A stretch of 64,000 nucleotides of DNA from contig NZ_JARPQB010000022.1 in NCBI RefSeq assembly GCF_029478665.1, positions 28,731 to 92,730 on the forward strand. The letters are read 5' to 3'. Below the pieces are notes generated by a model. The model searched no databases. It was not told where the DNA came from and was given only the letters and a program-made list of their open reading frames with translations. This stretch comes from Pseudomonas entomophila (GTDB taxonomy: Bacteria > Pseudomonadota > Gammaproteobacteria > Pseudomonadales > Pseudomonadaceae). Positions 23,960-32,714 of the stretch are shown in pieces (within the stretch, counting starts at the first letter, position 1; each line of letters starts with the position of its first letter). Both the position numbers and the translations under genes were made by a program.

Positions 23960-24829
23960 TCACTCCGCCGCCTTGACCAACACCACCGGCACAGCCTTGA
24001 GCGCACCGTCCAGGTTGCGGTAGCGGGTGTATTCCCCCGACGCCGGCAACAACTGCCCACGCTCCACCATCCGCCGCCCGTCGAGCAGGTAGCGCACCGT
24101 CTCTGCCTTGCCCTGCTGGGCCGACGGATCCCGGTTCAGGTCTTGCGCGAGCATCCGCATCGACTCGTCGATGCAGATCCCCAGCAGCGCATCGACCTTC
24201 TGTGCATCCATCCCGCCGTCGTCGATGCATTGCTCGCCGCAGCGACGCACCGACAGGCTCTGCACGTCGAGGCGCGTGCGGTACAGCACGCTGCCGGCGA
24301 TGTCCTGCAATTCCACCTGGCTGACCAGCACGAAGCTGCCGCGATCGGGGCTCACCACCACCTTCGGGGCAATGCGCAGGCTGGCGCTGACCCCGCCCGT
24401 GGCGGGGCGCAGCCCGGCGTTGCCGGCCGCCTCGCCGTAGCGCTGCTGGAGCTTGCCGTTGTAGGGATGCTCGGCCAGTACCACCGCCATCGTCTGCGCC
24501 GCCTGCTTGGCATCGCGTTCGGCTTCGCGCTGCAAGGCGGCTTCGCCGACCTGGGTGTTGATCGCACTGGCCAGCAGCAAGCCGATGGCACCGCCGCCGG
24601 TGGTGGCGCTGTGGGCCAGGGACTGGTTGGTCTCGCGCGCTTTCGCGGCGGCCTGGGCGTCGATCATCAGGCTGGCGTCGATCCAGCCCGCCGACGGCAC
24701 CTGTATCTCCAACCGAGCGCCGTGCTCGTTCAGGTAGCGCAGCGCCGTCGGGTCGTGGATGTCGGCCGGGCGCGGTGCCTGCTGGGCGCAGCCCGCCAGC
24801 AGCAGGGTCAGCAGCAGCCCGCGTTTCAT
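23960..24829 (-). CDS. Lipoprotein of unknown function
   Basis: The 289-aa product is read from ATG 24829 (MKRGLLLTLLLAGCAQQ), with lipobox LAGC. Its start overlaps the stop of the upstream lipoprotein gene by 4 bp, so the two are translationally coupled. The mature part includes a Gly/Ala-rich membrane-like stretch (GGGAIGLLLASAINT) and a region with repeated Cys (RRCGEQCIDDGG). I do not recognise a named domain. It probably sits in the envelope with its neighbour. Confidence 0.7.
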   Translation of the reverse strand: MKRGLLLTLLLAGCAQQAPRPADIHDPTALRYLNEHGARLEIQVPSAGWIDASLMIDAQAAAKARETNQSLAHSATTGGGAIGLLLASAINTQVGEAALQREAERDAKQAAQTMAVVLAEHPYNGKLQQRYGEAAGNAGLRPATGGVSASLRIAPKVVVSPDRGSFVLVSQVELQDIAGSVLYRTRLDVQSLSVRRCGEQCIDDGGMDAQKVDALLGICIDESMRMLAQDLNRDPSAQQGKAETVRYLLDGRRMVERGQLLPASGEYTRYRNLDGALKAVPVVLVKAAE

Positions 24830-25509
24830 TGCGAGAACGGCGTGACGATCACCTGGCGGCTGCTGTCGACCGCCTGGTAGAAGGCGTTGGACAGGTTGCT
24901 GTAGGTTGGCTGGTCCCACTCGCCCTGGGCCGGCTGGGTGACCACGAAGGGCTTGAACCAGCGCAGGCGGCTGTCCTGCACGTCCACCAGGATGCCACGG
25001 CCGGCGACCAGCGGGATCGGCGCGCTGGTGGGGACCACGCTGTAGTAGCTGCGGGTGGCGCCGGTGCTGTCGATGGCCACCAGCAGCAGGCGGTCGATGC
25101 CGTAGGTGGCCTTCAGGGCGCTGATGTCACGCTCCATGTAGCCTTCCTTGAACTTGGTTTCCTTGTACTTGCCCAGGTCGATGCGTTCTTCGATGCGTTT
25201 GGTCTTGTAACCCTTGGCTTCGAGCTTGGCGATGATGGCGTCGGGCAGGGTGTTGACGTCGGCCAGGTCCCAGGTGCTCACATGCTCGCTGAGCTTGCTG
25301 TTGACCCCGGTGTTGATCGCCAGGTCCAGGATCCCCTGGTTGCCGGTCAGCATCAGCTTGGGCGGGGTGACGGGGGTCATGGCCACGCCGATCACCAGGT
25401 CCTTTTCATTCCAGAACTGCTGGTCGAGCTCCACCGGGGGCTGCACATTGGCGCAGCCGGTGAAGATCAGGCACAGCAGAAGCACCGCACATCCCTGCAA
25501 GTAACGCAT
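24826..25509 (-). CDS. Lipoprotein of unknown function
   Basis: The 227-aa product starts at ATG 25509 (MRYLQGCAVLLLCLIFTGCAN) with lipobox FTGC; AAGGAA lies upstream. The mature domain (EKDLVIGVAMTPVTPPKLML, GIDRLLLVAIDSTGATRSYY) looks globular and may be a nucleotide- or sugar-fold-like envelope protein, but no family is certain. It forms an ATGA-coupled operon with the 289-aa lipoprotein. Confidence 0.7.
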   Translation of the reverse strand: MRYLQGCAVLLLCLIFTGCANVQPPVELDQQFWNEKDLVIGVAMTPVTPPKLMLTGNQGILDLAINTGVNSKLSEHVSTWDLADVNTLPDAIIAKLEAKGYKTKRIEERIDLGKYKETKFKEGYMERDISALKATYGIDRLLLVAIDSTGATRSYYSVVPTSAPIPLVAGRGILVDVQDSRLRWFKPFVVTQPAQGEWDQPTYSNLSNAFYQAVDSSRQVIVTPFSQ

Positions 25510-25679
25510 CGGACAATATTCCTTGAGTATTGGAGACTCGCTGTATCGGCCTGTGCCCGGCAAGCATGATGGCAATAGGACATTATTTTTCGACATGGCA
25601 TCATGCCGGCCCGCGCATGCCCTCCATGCCTGGTGCAGCAAGCACCGAGGCCAGGGGGCGCGAATCACAGGAAGCGAAT

Positions 25680-26015
25680 ATGAAAAGGAACATCTGCCTG
25701 GCTGTCACCCTGTCCATGGCCTCGGCCGCCAGCACCGTTCAGGCTGAAGAACACGCCATCGCCGGGGCGGGCGCGATCTCGTGCGAGCGGTTCCTGAACG
25801 CGCAGACCCAGGACAAGACCACCAGCCTGGCCACTATCCTGTGGCTGCAGGGCTTCCTCAGCGGCGTCAACATGCAGCGCAACCTCGACCTGAAAATACC
25901 GTTGCAGGCCCTGCCGGAACCTCCTGAAATCAAGGCGTTCACCGTGGACTACTGCACCAGGAACCCCGACAAGAGTGTCTTCGAAGCGGCCATGTGGCTG
26001 TCCCTGAAGATCTAG
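25680..26015 (+). CDS. Small secreted protein (Rap1a/Tai-like pattern)
   Basis: The 111-aa product starts MKRNICLAVTLSMASAASTVQAEE, a Sec signal cleaved after QA. The mature part has a conserved Cys pair and a W-x-x-G-F-L-S-G-V-N motif (LWLQGFLSGVNMQRN), ending in VDYCTRNPDKSVFEAA. This layout resembles small periplasmic Rap1a/Tai immunity-type proteins, but the match is by pattern only. AGGAAGCG precedes the start. Confidence 0.6.
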   Translation: MKRNICLAVTLSMASAASTVQAEEHAIAGAGAISCERFLNAQTQDKTTSLATILWLQGFLSGVNMQRNLDLKIPLQALPEPPEIKAFTVDYCTRNPDKSVFEAAMWLSLKI

Positions 26016-26024
26016 CGTGCCCGC

Positions 26025-27608
26025 TTATTCGGTGAGTTCGGGCGTGGCGTTCACCTGGGGGGCAGGGGCGAGCGTCGTGTCGAACCACAGGGGCCACGAG
26101 CTGCGATGCCGGTTCTCCACTTGTACACAGGGGATCAGGCGCTCGGTCAGTACATCGGTCCGGCCCACGCTCACCGCCAGCCGATACTTGGCACTGTGCA
26201 CGCACTCCCGGTCGCCAAACTCGCAACGGTCCAGGCTCGTGCCGCCGCAGGGGCCGTTCGCCAGGCCTTTGGGGCAGGTCTCGGGGCAGGTGTAGAGCGT
26301 GTCTTCCAGCCGGCAACTGCCGCAGGTGTCGCAGCCCACCATCGGGCGTTTGATGCGCCGCTCCAGTTGATGCAGCCAGTGCGCCGCCGTGGGGTTGGCC
26401 CACAGCGGCCGGGTCACGGCCCAACCGAAAGCCTTGCTCAAGGCTGTGGTGCGGCTGAACAGCTGATGGTGCATCGCGGACAGCAGGTGGTAGCGGGCCT
26501 TTTCCTTGTTCGATGCGTTGATCTGCCGTTGGCCAAGGCGCCAGGCATGCCCGGGTGGATGGAAGGTGACCGGTGCCAGGCCAGGTTCCTGCCAGGCCGC
26601 TTGCCAGGCCGGGGCCCAGTCTTGCAGCGAGGTGAACTGCGGTTGCAGTGTGTCGATGGCCTGTTCCAGCGCTTCGAACTGCGCCACCTCATGGATGCCG
26701 GACAGGTGCACGCCGGCATAGCCCATCAATTTCAGGCCGATCACCTGCAAGGCCAGGCGATGGTTGGCGCGCTCCTTGGCGTATGTCTTGGACACCGCCG
26801 TTTCGGCGGCCAGCAGCGCGCGCATCGACGGCGTGACGGTCACCCCGGCGACGTGATCGAGCATCCCGGCGCGGCCTTCGGTCAGGGCCATGATGCAGGC
26901 CATCAGCGGTTTGGGTTGTGGCTGGCGCTGCATCCAGTCGAAGGCTTCCTGGTGTTTCGCAAAGTCGAAACCGAGTTGCAGGATGAACAGGTCGGCGCCG
27001 GCGGCGAGCTTCTTTTCGGCTTTGCAGTACTGCGCGCCGCCCTCGGCCTCCTGGTACTTGAACGGGTTTAGCGCGGCGGCCAGCAGCCAGTGTGGCCGCG
27101 CTTGGCGGACGATCTGCAGGGCGGCGACGGACTCCAGGTAGCGCACCGGCCGCTCGCCCGGATTGTGGCCGGGCAGGCGGTCGCCGGTCAGCAGCAGGAG
27201 CTGGTCGAGGCCGGCGGCGTCCATGCGCTGCAACTGGGCCAGCAGGTCGCGGCGTTCGCGGTCCTTGCCGGAGAAGTGCAGCAGGGCGGGGACGGGGTTC
27301 GCGAGGCTGCTGAAGGCCTCCAGTGGCGACATGTCCAGGGCACTGCCGACGCGGTCGCCGATGGCCACGGTCAGCGGCCAGCCGCACAGCCGGGTGCGGG
27401 CCATGAGGGTTTCGAGGGTGGCGAAACGCTCGGCAGCGGGCTTGGGGACGAATTCCAGGATGCAGGCGAAGGCGTTGGCGTCCAGGGTCGTTTTCAGCAG
27501 GCTCATGGGGGGCGGGCTACCGGGTTGGGGCAGGGTGGCAGTGTGCAACAGGTTGGCTGCCGGGGCATGCCTGTTTGCGCGGGGGAGTGTGCTGATCGAG
27601 ACATCCAT
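26025..27608 (-). CDS. Methylenetetrahydrofolate reductase-like protein with MTHFR C-terminal cysteine domain
   Basis: The 527-aa product starts at ATG 27608 behind GAGG with good spacing; an internal ATG at 27506 has none. The first ~330 residues resemble the MTHFR TIM barrel (LLLLTGDRLPG, PFKYQEAEGGAQYCKAEKKLAAGADLF split here by folds, GIHEVAQFEALEQ). The C-terminal ~100 residues carry the cysteine cluster of the MTHFR_C domain (GCDTCGSCRLEDT, TCPETCPKG, NGPCGG), likely metal or Fe-S binding. It is divergent from metE across a gap with MetR-like sites, so it probably feeds methyl-tetrahydrofolate to methionine synthesis. The exact reaction is not established for this long form. Confidence 0.7.
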   Translation of the reverse strand: MDVSISTLPRANRHAPAANLLHTATLPQPGSPPPMSLLKTTLDANAFACILEFVPKPAAERFATLETLMARTRLCGWPLTVAIGDRVGSALDMSPLEAFSSLANPVPALLHFSGKDRERRDLLAQLQRMDAAGLDQLLLLTGDRLPGHNPGERPVRYLESVAALQIVRQARPHWLLAAALNPFKYQEAEGGAQYCKAEKKLAAGADLFILQLGFDFAKHQEAFDWMQRQPQPKPLMACIMALTEGRAGMLDHVAGVTVTPSMRALLAAETAVSKTYAKERANHRLALQVIGLKLMGYAGVHLSGIHEVAQFEALEQAIDTLQPQFTSLQDWAPAWQAAWQEPGLAPVTFHPPGHAWRLGQRQINASNKEKARYHLLSAMHHQLFSRTTALSKAFGWAVTRPLWANPTAAHWLHQLERRIKRPMVGCDTCGSCRLEDTLYTCPETCPKGLANGPCGGTSLDRCEFGDRECVHSAKYRLAVSVGRTDVLTERLIPCVQVENRHRSSWPLWFDTTLAPAPQVNATPELTE

Positions 27609-27616
27609 AAGGTCCT

Positions 27617-27703
27617 CTGTAGGAGCGGCTTTAGCCGCGATGCAGGCGACGCGGTACCAGGCACCCGCTTCGCGGGTGATCGCGGCTGAAGCCGCTCCTA
27701 CAG
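27617..27703. repeat. REP palindrome pair
   Basis: CTGTAGGAGCGGCTTTAGCCG and its inverted partner CGGCTGAAGCCGCTCCTACAG flank a GC-rich spacer. It separates the MTHFR-like gene from the metE promoter region. Confidence 0.75.
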
Positions 27704-27730
27704 GGATCTCCGTCGAATCATGAATAAATC

Positions 27731-27764
27731 TTGAGTTGATCTCAAATTTTATGAGTTTGTTTCA
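27731..27764 (+). promoter_or_regulatory. Two MetR-like dyads upstream of metE
   Basis: TGAG-TTGAT-CTCA (27732-27744, inside the longer TTGAG/CTCAA palindrome) and TGAG-TTTGT-TTCA (27752-27764) resemble the MetR consensus TGAA-N5-TTCA, 20 bp apart. They lie 58-90 bp before metE, fitting a LysR-type activator. No metR gene is in the window. Confidence 0.5.
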
Positions 27765-27821
27765 CTTTTCCCCTGCACCCAGAATTCCCTCATTCACTTT
27801 TAAGGATCGAGGGACGACAAC

Positions 27822-30110
27822 ATGGCACTGGCACACAACCTGGGGTTTCCGCGCATCGGCCGCGACCGTGAGCTGAAGAAAGCCCAGGAGGCGTTCTGGA
27901 AGGGCGAACTGGACGAAGCCGGCCTGCGTGCCGTGGGCCGTGGCTTGCGCGCCGCGCATTGGCAGGCGCAAAAGGCCGCCGGCATCGAGCTGCTGCCGGT
28001 GGGCGACTTCGCCTGGTACGACCAGGTACTCACCCACTCGCTGACGTTCGGTGTGATCCCGGAGCGCTTCCGTGCCAAGGACGGTGCCCGGCCGACCCTG
28101 CAAACCTTGTTCGCCATGGCCCGGGGCGTAAGTGACAGCTGCTGCGGTGGCGCCCACGCCCAGGAAATGACCAAGTGGTTCGACACCAACTACCACTACC
28201 TGGTCCCCGAATTCATCGCCGACCAGCAGTTCGCCCTGAGCTGGGAGCAACTGTTCGAAGAGGTCGAGGAAGCCAAGGCCCTGGGCCACGCGGTCAAGCC
28301 GGTGCTGATCGGCCCGCTGACCTACCTGTGGCTGGGCAAGACCAAGGGCGCCGACTTCGACAAGCTGGAGCTGCTCGACCGCCTGTTGCCGCTGTACGAC
28401 CAGATCCTCAACCGCCTGTCCGCCCAGGGTGTGGAATGGGTGCAGATCGACGAGCCGATCCTCGCCCTCGACCTGCCGCAGGACTGGAAGAACGCCTACG
28501 AGCGCGTCTACAACATCCTCCAGCGCGCCCCGCTGAAAAAATTGATCGCCACCTACTTCGGCGGCCTGGAAGACAACCTCGGCCTGGCTGCCAACCTGCC
28601 GGTCGATGGCCTGCATATCGACCTGGTGCGCGCCCCGGACCAGTACCCCACCATCCTCGACCGCCTGCCGGCCTACAAGGTGCTGTCGCTGGGCGTGGTC
28701 AACGGTCGCAACGTCTGGCGTTGCGACCTGGAGAAGGCGCTGGAGGTGCTGCGCCATGCCCACGAGCGCCTGGGCGACCGCCTGTGGGTGGCGCCGTCGT
28801 GCTCGCTGCTGCACAGCCCGGTGGACCTGGAGCGTGAAGACAAGCTCGATGACGAACTGAAGAGCTGGCTGGCCTTCGCCGTGCAGAAGTGCCAGGAAGT
28901 GGCGCTGCTGACCAAGGCGCTCAACCAGCCCGAGGCGGCCGATGTCGTCGAGGCGCTGGCGCAGAGCCGCGCCGTGCAGCATGCCCGCGCCACCTCGCCG
29001 CGCATTCACAAGCCGGCGGTGCAGGCCCGTGTCGCGGCGATCAAGCCCGCCGACAGCCAGCGCGTGTCCGCGTTCGAGCAGCGCATCGCCAAGCAGCGTG
29101 CCGGCCTGGGCCTGCCGGCGTTTCCGACCACCACCATCGGCTCGTTCCCGCAGACTTCGGCGATCCGCCTGGCGCGTCAGTCGTTCAAGCAGGGCAAGCT
29201 GACCGAAGCGGACTACGTCGAGGCCATGCACAGCGAGATCCGCCACGCGGTGCAGATCCAGGAGAACCTGGGCCTGGACGTACTGGTACACGGCGAGGCC
29301 GAGCGCAACGACATGGTCGAGTACTTCGCCGAGCAACTGGACGGCTATGTGTTCACCCGCTTTGGTTGGGTGCAGAGCTACGGTTCGCGCTGCGTGAAAC
29401 CGGCGGTGATCTTCGGTGACCTGAGCCGCCCGAAAGCCATGACCGTGGCGTGGATCAAGTACGCCCAGGGCCTGACCCGCAAGGTGATGAAGGGCATGCT
29501 GACGGGCCCGGTGACCATGCTGATGTGGTCCTTCCCCCGCGAGGACGTGACCCGCGAGGTGCAGGCCCGCCAGCTGGCGCTGGCGATCCGCGACGAGGTG
29601 GTGGACCTGGAAGCCGCCGGCATCAAGATCGTGCAGATCGACGAGGCCGCCTTCCGCGAAGGCCTGCCGCTGCGTCGCAGTGCCTGGCCGCATTACCTGG
29701 AATGGGCGACCGAGGCGTTCCGCCTGTGTGCCTCGGGCGTGCGTGACGAAACGCAGATCCACACCCACATGTGCTACAGCGAATTCAACGATGTGATCGA
29801 GTCGATCGCGGCGATGGATGCCGATGTGATCACCATCGAGACCTCGCGTTCGGACATGGAACTGCTGGAAGCGTTCGAGCGGTTCGACTACCCGAACGAG
29901 ATTGGCCCGGGCGTGTATGACATCCACTCGCCGCGGGTACCGGCGAAGGAAGAGATGGTCAAGTTGCTGCGCAAGGCGGCCCAGCGTATTCCAGCCGAGC
30001 GGTTGTGGGTGAATCCGGATTGCGGCTTGAAGACCCGTGCCTGGCCGGAGACCGAGGCGGCGTTGGTGAACATGGTCGCCGCCGCCCGTGAGTTGCGCGC
30101 CACGGTTTGA
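27822..30110 (+). CDS. metE: Cobalamin-independent methionine synthase
   Basis: The 762-aa product has the usual MetE length and two-barrel architecture. The N-terminal barrel starts [20 protein letters not shown]. The catalytic C-terminal barrel includes [12 protein letters not shown], the zinc His/Cys region ([11 protein letters not shown]) and [10 protein letters not shown] with the last zinc Cys. It transfers the methyl group from methyl-tetrahydrofolate to homocysteine. GGATCGAGGGACGACAAC precedes the ATG. Two MetR-like sites upstream suggest control by homocysteine through MetR. Confidence 0.97.
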   Translation: MALAHNLGFPRIGRDRELKKAQEAFWKGELDEAGLRAVGRGLRAAHWQAQKAAGIELLPVGDFAWYDQVLTHSLTFGVIPERFRAKDGARPTLQTLFAMARGVSDSCCGGAHAQEMTKWFDTNYHYLVPEFIADQQFALSWEQLFEEVEEAKALGHAVKPVLIGPLTYLWLGKTKGADFDKLELLDRLLPLYDQILNRLSAQGVEWVQIDEPILALDLPQDWKNAYERVYNILQRAPLKKLIATYFGGLEDNLGLAANLPVDGLHIDLVRAPDQYPTILDRLPAYKVLSLGVVNGRNVWRCDLEKALEVLRHAHERLGDRLWVAPSCSLLHSPVDLEREDKLDDELKSWLAFAVQKCQEVALLTKALNQPEAADVVEALAQSRAVQHARATSPRIHKPAVQARVAAIKPADSQRVSAFEQRIAKQRAGLGLPAFPTTTIGSFPQTSAIRLARQSFKQGKLTEADYVEAMHSEIRHAVQIQENLGLDVLVHGEAERNDMVEYFAEQLDGYVFTRFGWVQSYGSRCVKPAVIFGDLSRPKAMTVAWIKYAQGLTRKVMKGMLTGPVTMLMWSFPREDVTREVQARQLALAIRDEVVDLEAAGIKIVQIDEAAFREGLPLRRSAWPHYLEWATEAFRLCASGVRDETQIHTHMCYSEFNDVIESIAAMDADVITIETSRSDMELLEAFERFDYPNEIGPGVYDIHSPRVPAKEEMVKLLRKAAQRIPAERLWVNPDCGLKTRAWPETEAALVNMVAAARELRATV

Positions 30111-30119
30111 TGACCTTTG

Positions 30120-30139
30120 GGGGCGCCATGCGCCCCTTT
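30120..30139 (+). terminator. Terminator after metE
   Basis: GGGGCGC-CAT-GCGCCCC followed by TTT, 9 bp after the metE stop. It leads directly into a REP element. Confidence 0.65.
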
Positions 30140-30207
30140 CGCGGCACAAGGCCGCTCCTACAGGGGATCGCGGTCGTCTGTAGGAGCGGCCTTGTGCCGC
30201 GAAAGGG
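30134..30207. repeat. REP palindrome pair
   Basis: CCCTTTCGCGGCACAAGGCC and the inverted GGCCTTGTGCCGCGAAAGGG flank two CTACAG/CTGTAG ends. Confidence 0.75.
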
Positions 30208-30272
30208 CTGCATGGCAGCCCCGGGATCGTTCAGGCACCATCGTACTTTCGACTGTGACCAGAGCCTCGGCC

Positions 30273-30797
30273 ATGAAATCCATCCACCTCACCCTCATCT
30301 GTCACGCCCGCACCGAGGCGCAACGGGTGGGGCGCTTTGCACTCGACGACGATCCGCTTCGCGATCCACCGTCCCCTCCCATCGAACTGGCCACAACCCC
30401 CCGTTGCCTTTGCGCACCAGAGCTGCGCGCCCGCGAGACCGCCGAGGGCCTGGCCGCGACCATCGATGAAGGCCTGCGCGATTGTGACCTGGGCACCTGG
30501 AAAGGCCTGCCGCTCAAGCAACTGGACGAGCGCGAGCTTCAGGCTTGGCTGGCCGACCCGCATGCCACGCCCCATGGCGGTGAACCGATTGCCGCCCTGT
30601 GCCAGCGTGTCGCGCGGTGGATGGACGGCGCCCTGGGCGAGGGGGAATGGATCGCTGTCAGCCATCCCTTCGTCATCCGCGCCGCGATGCTGCATGCGCT
30701 GAGTGCGCCTTTCGAGTCGTTCCATCGCATCGACGTGCCGCCGCTGGCGCGTGTGCGCTTGAGCCATTACGGCCAATGGCGGCTGCAGTTGGTGTAG
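30273..30797 (+). CDS. Histidine phosphatase family protein
   Basis: The 174-aa product starts MKSIHLTLICHARTEAQRVG; CHART replaces the usual RHG phosphoacceptor motif but keeps His and Arg. Further family motifs are LCAPELRARETAEGL, LRDCDLGTWKGL and the second His in AVSHPFVIRA. This is a short CobC/SixA-like phosphatase of unknown substrate. Its TAG stop lies inside a REP element. It follows metE with a terminator between, so it is probably transcribed separately. Confidence 0.75.
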   Translation: MKSIHLTLICHARTEAQRVGRFALDDDPLRDPPSPPIELATTPRCLCAPELRARETAEGLAATIDEGLRDCDLGTWKGLPLKQLDERELQAWLADPHATPHGGEPIAALCQRVARWMDGALGEGEWIAVSHPFVIRAAMLHALSAPFESFHRIDVPPLARVRLSHYGQWRLQLV

Positions 30798-30873
30798 GAG
30801 CCAGCCTTGCTGGCGATGGGTTCGACGCCGATTTCAGGGTGGGCCGGTTCGCCAGCAAGGCTGGCTCCTACAG
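30793..30873. repeat. REP palindrome pair that supplies two stop codons
   Basis: GTAGGAGCCAGCCTTGCTGG and the inverted CCAGCAAGGCTGGCTCCTAC. The TAG of the upstream phosphatase gene (30795-30797) and that of the convergent transporter gene (30868-30870) both lie in the REP arms. Confidence 0.75.
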
Positions 30874-31836
30874 CTGCGCGGGGGCACGTACCAGCGCCGG
30901 CACGGCGCGGACATAGACCAGCTCGCTTACCAACTCCACCAGCGTCTGGGTGATCACCGCCGCCGCCGCCAATGCCCGGATCGGCTCAGGCAATGCCAAC
31001 GCCAGCGGCAGCACCACCAGCGAGTTGCGCGTGGCGGCACTGAAGGTCACCGCCCGGGCCGCGCCGGTGGGCAACTTGAACAGCCGCGCCGCGACCACCC
31101 CGAGCACCGGCGCCAGCAGGGCGAAGCCGACATACACCGGCACCACCGGCAGCAGGTCGTCCAGCCGGCTGGCCACCACGCCGATCTGCGAACCGATCAC
31201 CGCGATCAGCACCAGCGCCATGGCCGGTACCGGCAGCCAGGCCCAGGTGTCGTTCCATTTCGAAACCAACACCGAGCGCCGCGCGCCGGCGCTGGTGGCG
31301 ACCGCCAGCAACAGCGGCAGCACGATCAACAGGACGAAGGCCTCGACGAAGGGCGCCACCGAGATGTCCACGCTGCTGGTGCCACCGAGCATCAGCGCCA
31401 GATACAACGGCAGCAACGCCAGTTGCACCAGCAGCAGCACCGGCGTGGCGGCGAGGGTCAGGCGCGAGTCGCCTTTACCGATATGGGTGAACACCACCAC
31501 GTAGTCGATGCACGGCGTCAGCAGCACCAGCAGGGCACCGACCAGCACGGCGGGGTGCTCGACCAGCCCGCGAGTCCCAGCCCACACCAGCAGCGGCACC
31601 AGCACGAAGTTGGCCAGCAGCAACGCGCCCATGAAGCGTCGGTTGCCCAGGCCCGCGCGCAGGTCGAGGAAGGGGATCTGCAGGAACATCGCGTACATCA
31701 GCACGGCGATGGCCGGGGTCACCAGCGCCTCCAGTGGCTGGGCAACGCCCGGCGCAAGCAGGCCGATGGCGGCGGCGAGCGCCACGGCAATGAAATAAAG
31801 GGGGATCTGATTGCGTTCGAGTTGATCTCTGTCCAC
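30868..31836 (-). CDS. Acr3/BASS-type transporter (arsenite or organic anion export)
   Basis: The 322-aa product has about ten hydrophobic segments and matches the bile acid:sodium symporter superfamily. TPCIDYVVVFTHIGKGD and FSAATRNSLVVLPLALALPE correspond to the conserved re-entrant regions. The Cys in TPCIDYV matches the Cys essential in Acr3 arsenite permeases, so arsenite export is plausible. No arsR or arsC is adjacent, so the substrate stays open. The C-terminus ends in a REP-derived stop. Confidence 0.75.
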   Translation of the reverse strand: MDRDQLERNQIPLYFIAVALAAAIGLLAPGVAQPLEALVTPAIAVLMYAMFLQIPFLDLRAGLGNRRFMGALLLANFVLVPLLVWAGTRGLVEHPAVLVGALLVLLTPCIDYVVVFTHIGKGDSRLTLAATPVLLLVQLALLPLYLALMLGGTSSVDISVAPFVEAFVLLIVLPLLLAVATSAGARRSVLVSKWNDTWAWLPVPAMALVLIAVIGSQIGVVASRLDDLLPVVPVYVGFALLAPVLGVVAARLFKLPTGAARAVTFSAATRNSLVVLPLALALPEPIRALAAAAVITQTLVELVSELVYVRAVPALVRAPAQL

Positions 31837-31911
31837 GGATGCCTGGTTTTTCCGACTGAATTGCTAGGTGGGGCAGGGTACTATCTGGCGCAGTCCATAG
31901 GGAGCAATTCG

Positions 31912-32619
31912 ATGCGAATTCTAGTGGTAGGTGCGAGCAAGGGATTGGGTAGGGCACTGGTCGAGGGCCTGGGTGACGCGGGCGATACGCTGATAGGCGT
32001 GTCGCGCACCCGACCGGCGTCGTTGCCGGGCACGGTGCACTGGGTCGAGGCAGACCTTGGCCAGCCGCGCCAGGCTGCGGCGGTCATCCATGAGGCGGTG
32101 GCCGACGGCGGGCTGGATGTGCTGGTGTACAACGTCGGCATCTGGGAAGAGCGGGCCTTCGAGGAAGGCTACAGCTTCCTCGACGATGACGAGGGGCAGA
32201 TCGAGCGCATGGTGGGCACCAACATCACCGCGCCGCTGCTGCTGATCAAGCGCCTGCTGCCGGTGCTGCTCAAGAGCGAGCGGCCACGGATCATCCTCAC
32301 TGGCTCCACGTCGGGCCTGCCTGGCAGTGGTCGGCCTGAAGTCACCTTCGGCGCCAGCAAGTTCGGCCTGCGCGGCATCGCCGAGACACTGCGCGAAGGC
32401 TTCCGCGAGCAGGGCCTTGGCGTGAGTTGCCTGAACCTCGGTTACCTGAACACCGAGGATGGGCTGGACGTGCCGCTGGCCGAGGCCGAGCAGCGCGGCG
32501 AGGGTTCGTTGATCCCGCTGCATGATGTGGTGCAGGTGTGCCGGATGATGTTGAGCCTGTCGGCGGCCAGCTACGTGCGTGACATCACCCTGCCGGCGCT
32601 GCGGGATGAGCGCTTCTGA
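31912..32619 (+). CDS. SDR-family protein lacking the catalytic tyrosine
   Basis: The 235-aa product starts at ATG 31912 behind AGGGAG. It has the NAD(P) motif VVGASKGLGRAL and the structural motif LVYNVGIW. The active-site Ser is in ILTGSTSGLP. The expected YxxxK reads FGASK (codon TTC), so the catalytic Tyr is Phe. Without Tyr the enzyme may be inactive, use another donor, or act as a binding protein. It is divergent from the Acr3-like gene, 75 bp apart. Confidence 0.75.
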   Translation: MRILVVGASKGLGRALVEGLGDAGDTLIGVSRTRPASLPGTVHWVEADLGQPRQAAAVIHEAVADGGLDVLVYNVGIWEERAFEEGYSFLDDDEGQIERMVGTNITAPLLLIKRLLPVLLKSERPRIILTGSTSGLPGSGRPEVTFGASKFGLRGIAETLREGFREQGLGVSCLNLGYLNTEDGLDVPLAEAEQRGEGSLIPLHDVVQVCRMMLSLSAASYVRDITLPALRDERF

Positions 32620-32642
32620 TATGCGCTGACGGCGGGTGGCCC

Positions 32643-32709
32643 ATTCGCCGGCAAGGCCGGCTCCTACCGGTATCGTGTAGACCCCCGTAGGAGCCGGCTT
32701 GCCGGCGAA
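32643..32709. repeat. REP palindrome pair
   Basis: ATTCGCCGGCAAGGCCGGCT and GTAGGAGCCGGCTTGCCGGC in inverted orientation, between convergent genes. Confidence 0.75.
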
Positions 32710-32714
32710 CCGGA

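Noticed and set aside
27762..30149. A 795-aa minus-strand frame opposite metE
   Set aside because: Antisense shadow of a high-GC gene; the product is His/Gln/Arg-rich without domains, and metE is certain.
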